From assembly GCA_009760855.2 (NCBI GenBank), contig WPIO01000001.1, positions 7,944,001 through 8,008,000 of the forward strand: a stretch of 64,000 nt of DNA, read 5' to 3'. The translations under genes and the position numbers were made by a program. This DNA comes from Cristatella mucedo. Lineage: Eukaryota > Bryozoa > Phylactolaemata > Cristatellidae. Positions 61,301-64,000 of the stretch are shown piece after piece; the first letter of the stretch is position 1, and each line of letters starts with the position of its first letter. The notes beneath the pieces are model-generated. The model had not been told where the DNA came from. It did no database searches and saw only the letters and a program-made list of their open reading frames with translations.

Positions 61301-64000
61301 TGATTTTATTTCTGTTACATGCAGGTCTGCTTGCCGTTTCACCAACAGTGAGCTCTCAAAAGGTTAGATTGCACTACTTCATCAGCTTCAAGTATTCAAG
61401 GAGCAACAAAAATATGATGCAATAATGCAGACAGTTTCAGTGTGGCTAAAACACGTGCGCCTGAACTATGCTCTATAATTTCATATTTAGGTCGTTATCA
61501 CTGGTGCATATTTTTATCAAGCTGCTAAGTAATCTGATCCTTGGGAGCTGAGCATTTAAATAGACCAGCTGAAAGTTGGCTGCCAGAAGATGCTAACCGC
61601 GTTTCAGAGAAGCAAACGGCCTTCGTGATGTCAGTAAGCCTAGACAAATGCAGCTTGGCATAACCACCTCTACGACTTGACATGTTCCTCCAGTTTCACA
61701 AACCTTTGCATAGCTACGCATATCAACGTATCTTAGAACTCCAAATCCTCGGTACAGCCGTAAGTCGTCATTGAGGTCTTTCATGAAAGTACGAATAATG
61801 TGAAAACAGCTGAGCTTTCTTGAACGAGTCTCGGATGTCTCTTTCGTACACGAAAATGCTCTCGCAATATTAGAAACTACGTTCGCCTAGCAAGAAATAT
61901 TGTGCTTAACACTTCAAGGTAGGCTAGATGGATAGCTATAAAAGCTCGCGATGTAATTTGAAGGTAGTATTACAGAATGGTTCGTCTTTAGGTTAATCCA
62001 AAGCAATGGCAATGAAGTAGCAGGATAAGGCACACCAGCAAACTACAGTTAATGACAGTAAGTGGAAGCCACGACTAACCTAAAACCGCTACTGGTGAAA
62101 GGCGTCGTGTCTCCGTGTCTGGATCCATGCTTTCAATTAATAGCATCTCATAGTTGTAGACGTCGATACATTTGTAGGCCAACCATTCATCAACCCAAAC
62201 GCAATCGGCATTACCCACAATTCCTGCAAAACAGTTAAAACTCAAGCGTCACACCTATTGTGGATGACAGCTGTGCGACGACGGACTCCCTAGAATTGCA
62301 GAAGGCTATGAGAACAATTAATCGCAAGCATTAGGTCAGATTTTGGATGAAATGGATATTTAATCTTTAAAAAAGCAACTCGACCACTGCCATCCTGTTT
62401 TACTGTGTCCAAGACTGACTGACTGCAAAAAACATTTGTCAAAAGCCATCCCTCTAATACGGCCGAAGAGACTTACGCTGAGTGCGAGAGATGCATTATT
62501 TGTACTAAGATTAGAAACCCCAAGCAAATTACTGCAATCCACCAAGAAAACTATGAATACAATTTGACGAGGATAAAGTCACATAAAGACCGGCAAAAAC
62601 GTTGAGCTGACTCGTCAGCATTTTACTATACCAACTCCCAGATTCTCAAAGAGAAATGCTAACGGTGGACAAGAAAAAGCGGGCTTGCTTATTTGAATTA
62701 TATTAACTTCGTAAATTAAAAAAAGTACAACCGATGCCCTAGGAAAGCGGAAAAATTACAGGCTTTTTTAAATGCAAATCACAAACTGAGAACCGAAACC
62801 TTTTTATTTTATTTTAAATTATTAGCTTTACCAATAGCAAGTATGAATTCAAATAGCCCAGAAAAGCATTTCGGATTTTATTCAGAAAGCTAATCATTTG
62901 GCAGGTCATTTGTGACTCGGTGAAGTTCAGGATGGCAGTCGTTAAGCGACACTTGAATGAGCGTTAATCAGGTTCATACAGACTTTGAAGTATTGATTAG
63001 TTTACTTTCTGATATTGCTTTCAAATCTCACCTGAGAGAAATCTTTTCTAAGCACCAATTTTACGTAAGCTTCAAATAAATAAAACCAATATGAATTTGT
63101 TTGAACAGAAACCTGAAAGCACTCCTTAGAGGTTCTTTACGTACGTTGGAAATGTATCAAATACCTTTAACGTCTACCGACAACTAAGTATCAGAAACTT
63201 GAATAGGCAGATTTAACGCATTTAAGTTTGCCAGTGGCAAGTGCCCAACTGGGCCAGAGTGGCTGAAAAATTGTATCTTCGAGGATTGTTTAACAGGCTC
63301 TTTGCGTTTTTCAAAATTCGTTTTGTTCTGAGAAGCGATACATTCAAAGCAAGAAGACACACGAGGCCATTCATTAAGCCTGCTCAAGCTCAGAGGCAGA
63401 AAAACGTAGATCTCATACCGGAAGCTTCAAATAAGCCTATAGTGAGTCAGTGTTTGGACTAATATGGTGTAATCAAGAGCAATGTGGCTTTCTGAATGCA
63501 AACAATCCCCCAGTCAATAAATTGCTTAGATCACTTAAAGACTGAGTCGGTGATTGAAGAACTAATTGATTGTAACCTCAACTCAAGTAACTCTGTTGTC
63601 TTTAGACATCAAAGGTGAACGTAAAAGCCCAACGTTTGGCATTCATTGCTGATCTAGGTAGTTCATTGTCAAATGCTGCTTCTTTAGTGCAGTTCATCTT
63701 TCAGTACTGAGCAGGAAAAAGTGGAAGCGAAACAATCATGTTTTAAGGTTAAACAAGTAGGAGAAAATTACAATTTAAATATATAAAAAACTAAGCGTTT
63801 TATTACCTTTTTTTGGTGCAATTTTACCGACGGGAATCCTGTTGCCGTTGATATCTGTCAGCAAGGTTGAAGGTATACGATAGTCTCCCAAACCACGTCG
63901 AGGATCACCGTTCCATTCAAATTGAGACTGTGGTATTACAAATCCAACTTTTCCAAGGAAACTTCCATCAAGGTCCTGAATAAGATTCTTTTTCTTGCCA
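46230..64000 (-). CDS. PKHD1L1-like: Gene 1: fibrocystin-L (PKHD1L1)-like protein, C-terminal part, 11 exons, 5' incomplete
   Basis: Minus-strand gene. Exons read from the sequence: 63807-64000, 62080-62223, 60199-60303, 54982-55238, 54728-54901, 51499-51738, 50332-50535, 48842-49001, 48606-48703, 46549-46702 and 46230-46330. Every junction is GT..AG and intron phases agree throughout (1,1,1,0,0,0,0,1,0,1). About 1.83 kb of coding sequence gives about 610 residues. The order of conserved blocks follows the end of vertebrate PKHD1L1: FEWNGDPRRGLGDYRIP, then ESMDPDTETRRLSPVA, then DLINGPQDHGWCNGYTC, then SPQHLRL, then a furin-like site, a single membrane helix and a short cytoplasmic tail. The family consists of giant type I surface proteins with IPT/TIG, G8 and PbH1 repeats, linked to cilia (PKHD1) or the stereocilia coat (PKHD1L1). 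Everything N-terminal lies beyond the right edge. The last exon and stop are unresolved. Family assignment is from recognised motifs, not a search. Confidence 0.88.
46549..46702 (-). CDS. Gene 1 exon with transmembrane helix
   Basis: Encodes 51 residues: a Thr/Pro-rich stalk (TQPGTLLATSTPALPS), then a hydrophobic helix from WVIAVIAVGA through VVSVALVLV (about 24 residues, bases 46565-46639), then KK as a stop-transfer signal. Acceptor CTTTTTGTAG; donor ATCG|GTACGT, phase 1. If the donor is not used, the frame stops two codons later, giving a very short tail ending AAIGT. Confidence 0.85.
47065..47225 (+). mobile_element. SINE family 1, well-preserved, in gene 1 intron
   Basis: GAGCTGGTTTGGTCTAGCGG, TTAAGGTGCTCGCCCCG, GTGAGCTCGAGCCCCG, TATGTGAAGCACCTGAATAG, GGGGCGCTATATAAATGAAT and a TATTATTATT tail. 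The clearest A and B boxes in the window. Confidence 0.9.
48606..48703 (-). CDS. Gene 1 exon
   Basis: Encodes about 33 residues with three cysteines (KCALSFCV, AFCST) and a Thr/Val-rich end, closing the last beta domain. Acceptor AACCGCTTAG, donor AGTACA|GTAAGT. Phase 1 in, 0 out, matching both neighbours. Confidence 0.82.
48842..49001 (-). CDS. Gene 1 exon
   Basis: Encodes about 53 residues: FGSIAWTITASLSCSDG, then TIVNITEGWANYTDLSI, an Ig-like beta-sandwich edge with 'G.a.ftdLsI' as in the final extracellular domain of fibrocystin-L. Donor ATCAGA|GTAAGT is strong. The acceptor ACGTTCTAG has a poor pyrimidine tract but gives the right phase (0) and an open frame. Phase 1 out. Confidence 0.82.
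49625..49780 (-). mobile_element. SINE family 1, in gene 1 intron
   Basis: Minus sense: CACCGAGCTAGTTAGGTCCA, GTGGTTAAGGTGCTCGCCCC, GGGCTCGAGCCCCGAGG, then AATTGCCTGAATAGAGATTA and TTTGGCGCTATACAAATGAA. Confidence 0.88.
50332..50535 (-). CDS. Gene 1 exon
   Basis: Encodes 68 residues, Ser/Pro/Ala-rich (PLPSSSSSDW, then AKLNLTTPTPSGAVSGRLLP). It corresponds to the variable juxtamembrane stalk before the last beta domain. Acceptor AAATTACAG, donor TCAGAC|GTAAGT; phase 0 to 0. Confidence 0.85.
50771..51300 (+). mobile_element. LINE family 1, C-terminal ORF and 3' end, in gene 1 intron
   Basis: Plus strand, antisense to gene 1. Encodes SHLLPQQAKHRTTRFSESNS, PRTNLKSFGDHAF and APKAWNSFPTRVRTSPDLTK then FKKNLKTHLFRAAF (50758-51069). 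Then a 3' UTR ending AAATGTAAAGCGCCTAGAAA, GAGATTGAGTTCTCTGAG and (TTA)n. It is the best local reference for the LINE 1 3' end. Confidence 0.9.
51499..51738 (-). CDS. Gene 1 exon with furin-type cleavage site
   Basis: Encodes 80 residues beginning IRVVNVVSES, continuing directly from the preceding exon. Residues 16-19 are RRKR followed by Ser (bases 51682-51693), a proprotein-convertase consensus. Next come VQLEIGDPAP and an alpha-helical segment with several NxT/S sequons. Acceptor TTCTTGCAG, donor ACTAAG|GTGAGT; phase 0 to 0. PKHD1 is known to be cleaved by proprotein convertase, so processing here is a reasonable inference. Confidence 0.9.
52795..53045 (-). mobile_element. LINE family 1 3' UTR, in gene 1 intron
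   Basis: AATAATAATAATAAC tail, then CGAGGCACTTTACAGATGCT, and GACTGACAAAATACTGTAAT as in the other minus-strand copies. Diverged, no ORF. Confidence 0.75.
53755..54015 (-). mobile_element. LINE family 1 3' UTR, in gene 1 intron
   Basis: AAATAATAATAAATT tail, TATCTCTTTCTAGGCACTCT, and AAAGACCCACTAAATGCTGT shared with 32,340-32,360. Diverged. Confidence 0.75.
54470..54640. repeat. Degenerate tandem repeat of about 42 bp
   Basis: CTCTGG/CTCTAGG words followed by TTGAGTGCT / TAAGTGCAC / TAAATGCTC recur three to four times. It underlies a minus-strand open frame that I do not consider coding; it lies in a gene 1 intron. Confidence 0.4.
54728..54901 (-). CDS. Gene 1 exon
   Basis: Encodes 58 residues starting DKWKQLLYVAVRGPTPVDI and ending NIAAFLGLSPDK. 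The 'lxvrGxtPvdI' block and the 'fLglspdk' helix are typical of the membrane-proximal part of fibrocystins. Acceptor ATTTTTAG, donor GATAAG|GTAGGT; phase 0 both sides. Confidence 0.92.
54982..55238 (-). CDS. Gene 1 exon
   Basis: Encodes about 86 residues: IYFTSTSPQHLRLHLIN, then IDVFVDGVYIPP, then a Pro/Asn-rich stretch ending NGANFQ. It matches the beta-rich block just before the C-terminal SEA-like region of fibrocystin-L. Acceptor ATTTTCAG, donor TTCCAG|GTAGGC; phase 1 in, phase 0 out. It is followed by an 80-bp intron, the shortest well-supported one here. Confidence 0.92.
55940..56065 (+). mobile_element. SINE family 1, decayed, in gene 1 intron
   Basis: Box B GTTGGGCTCGAGCTATGAGC, GTGTAGATTAGGTTCTCTTA, GGTTGCTATACATATAAG, followed by (TA)n and (TG)n. 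Confidence 0.7.
56060..56119. repeat. (TA)n plus (TG)n microsatellite
   Basis: Two short tracts straight after a SINE 1 tail, in a gene 1 intron. Confidence 0.9.
57055..57390 (-). mobile_element. Decayed LINE family 1 3' region, in gene 1 intron
   Basis: Contains GTCTAAGAGAACTTAATCTA and TATTTTTCTAGGCACTAGAT, then AACTGAAATGATGTAACG and a Lys/Arg-rich ending like the C-terminal ORF flank. Weak, possibly two overlapping tails. Confidence 0.4.
60199..60303 (-). CDS. Gene 1 exon
   Basis: Encodes 35 residues including DLINGPQDHGWCNGYTC and KRVSTF, which directly follow the RRLSPVA block in the family. Acceptor CATTGTAG, donor CACTGG|GTAAGC. Phase 1 to phase 1. The acceptor has a weak pyrimidine tract, so the first residues are slightly less certain than the rest. 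Confidence 0.88.
60304..63806. other. Gene 1 introns flanking the exon at 62,080
   Basis: AT-rich, no repeats recognised. A 63-codon minus frame at 61593-61784 is not needed by the protein, since flanking exons join directly in phase. Confidence 0.6.
62080..62223 (-). CDS. Gene 1 exon
   Basis: Encodes 48 residues with CVWVDEW and ESMDPDTETRRLSPVA, among the most conserved blocks of fibrocystin-L. Acceptor TTTTGCAG, donor TTTTAG|GTTAGT. Phase 1 in, phase 1 out, matching both neighbours. Confidence 0.92.
63807..64000 (-). CDS. Gene 1 exon (first in window)
   Basis: Open to the window edge; encodes about 64 residues including DLDGSFLG, FEWNGDPRRGLGDYRIP and DINGNRIPV. The donor reads AAAAAG|GTAATA after the first base of a glycine codon (phase 1). 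These blocks are hallmarks of the segment following the second G8/PbH1 region in fibrocystin-L. The upstream boundary is outside the window. Confidence 0.9.

Noticed and set aside
61593-61784. 63-codon minus-strand frame between gene 1 exons
   Set aside because: The flanking exons join in phase and in family order without it.

Overview
This window is animal nuclear DNA, almost certainly from an invertebrate. Support: multi-exon genes with GT..AG introns, poly-A/TATTA-tailed LINEs, tRNA-derived SINEs, a hAT MITE and long (GA)n, (CA)n and (TA)n microsatellites. I see no operons, Shine-Dalgarno sites or CRISPR arrays. The phylum cannot be fixed from the sequence alone. Most long open frames here are repeat-encoded or chance.

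Two genes are supported by spliced exons whose reading phases agree, both on the minus strand. Gene 1 (64,000 down to about 46,200; 5' part outside the window) encodes the C-terminal end of a fibrocystin-L (PKHD1L1)-like giant membrane protein. Eleven exons give about 610 residues: the last part of the ectodomain, a furin-type RRKR site, one transmembrane helix and a short tail. Gene 2 (13,695 down to 2,780, then out of the left edge) looks like the start of another protein of the same family. It has a TATA box, a signal-peptide exon, and three exons covering most of a first IPT/TIG domain and the start of a second. The tail of one copy therefore lies upstream of the head of the next, in the same orientation: a head-to-tail tandem pair separated by about 32 kb of repeat-rich DNA. 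Gene 2 is reconstructed by eye and its first IPT strands are missing, so the pairing needs confirmation.

The rest is transposon debris. (a) LINE family 1 (CR1/L2-like): RT-bearing copies at 1-1,430, 44,611-45,676 and 50,771-51,300, plus many 3' tails. (b) LINE family 2: one large copy at 8,865-11,190 and at least five 3' fragments. (c) SINE family 1 has a tRNA-like head and a tail resembling the 3' end of LINE 1, suggesting LINE 1 mobilises it. (d) SINE family 2 has a tRNA-like head and an unrelated body. (e) A hAT MITE at 3,972-4,439 with 8-bp target duplications appears to belong to the SPIN/URR1 family, known from rodents and other tetrapods and a textbook case of horizontal transfer. (f) A broken ZBED/GTF2IRD2-type hAT transposase lies at 22,255-23,140.

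Layout: 1-13.7 kb gene 2 with intronic repeats; 13.7-46.1 kb intergenic, repeat-filled, with a few unassigned ORFs; 46.1-64 kb gene 1, its introns carrying LINE and SINE fragments.
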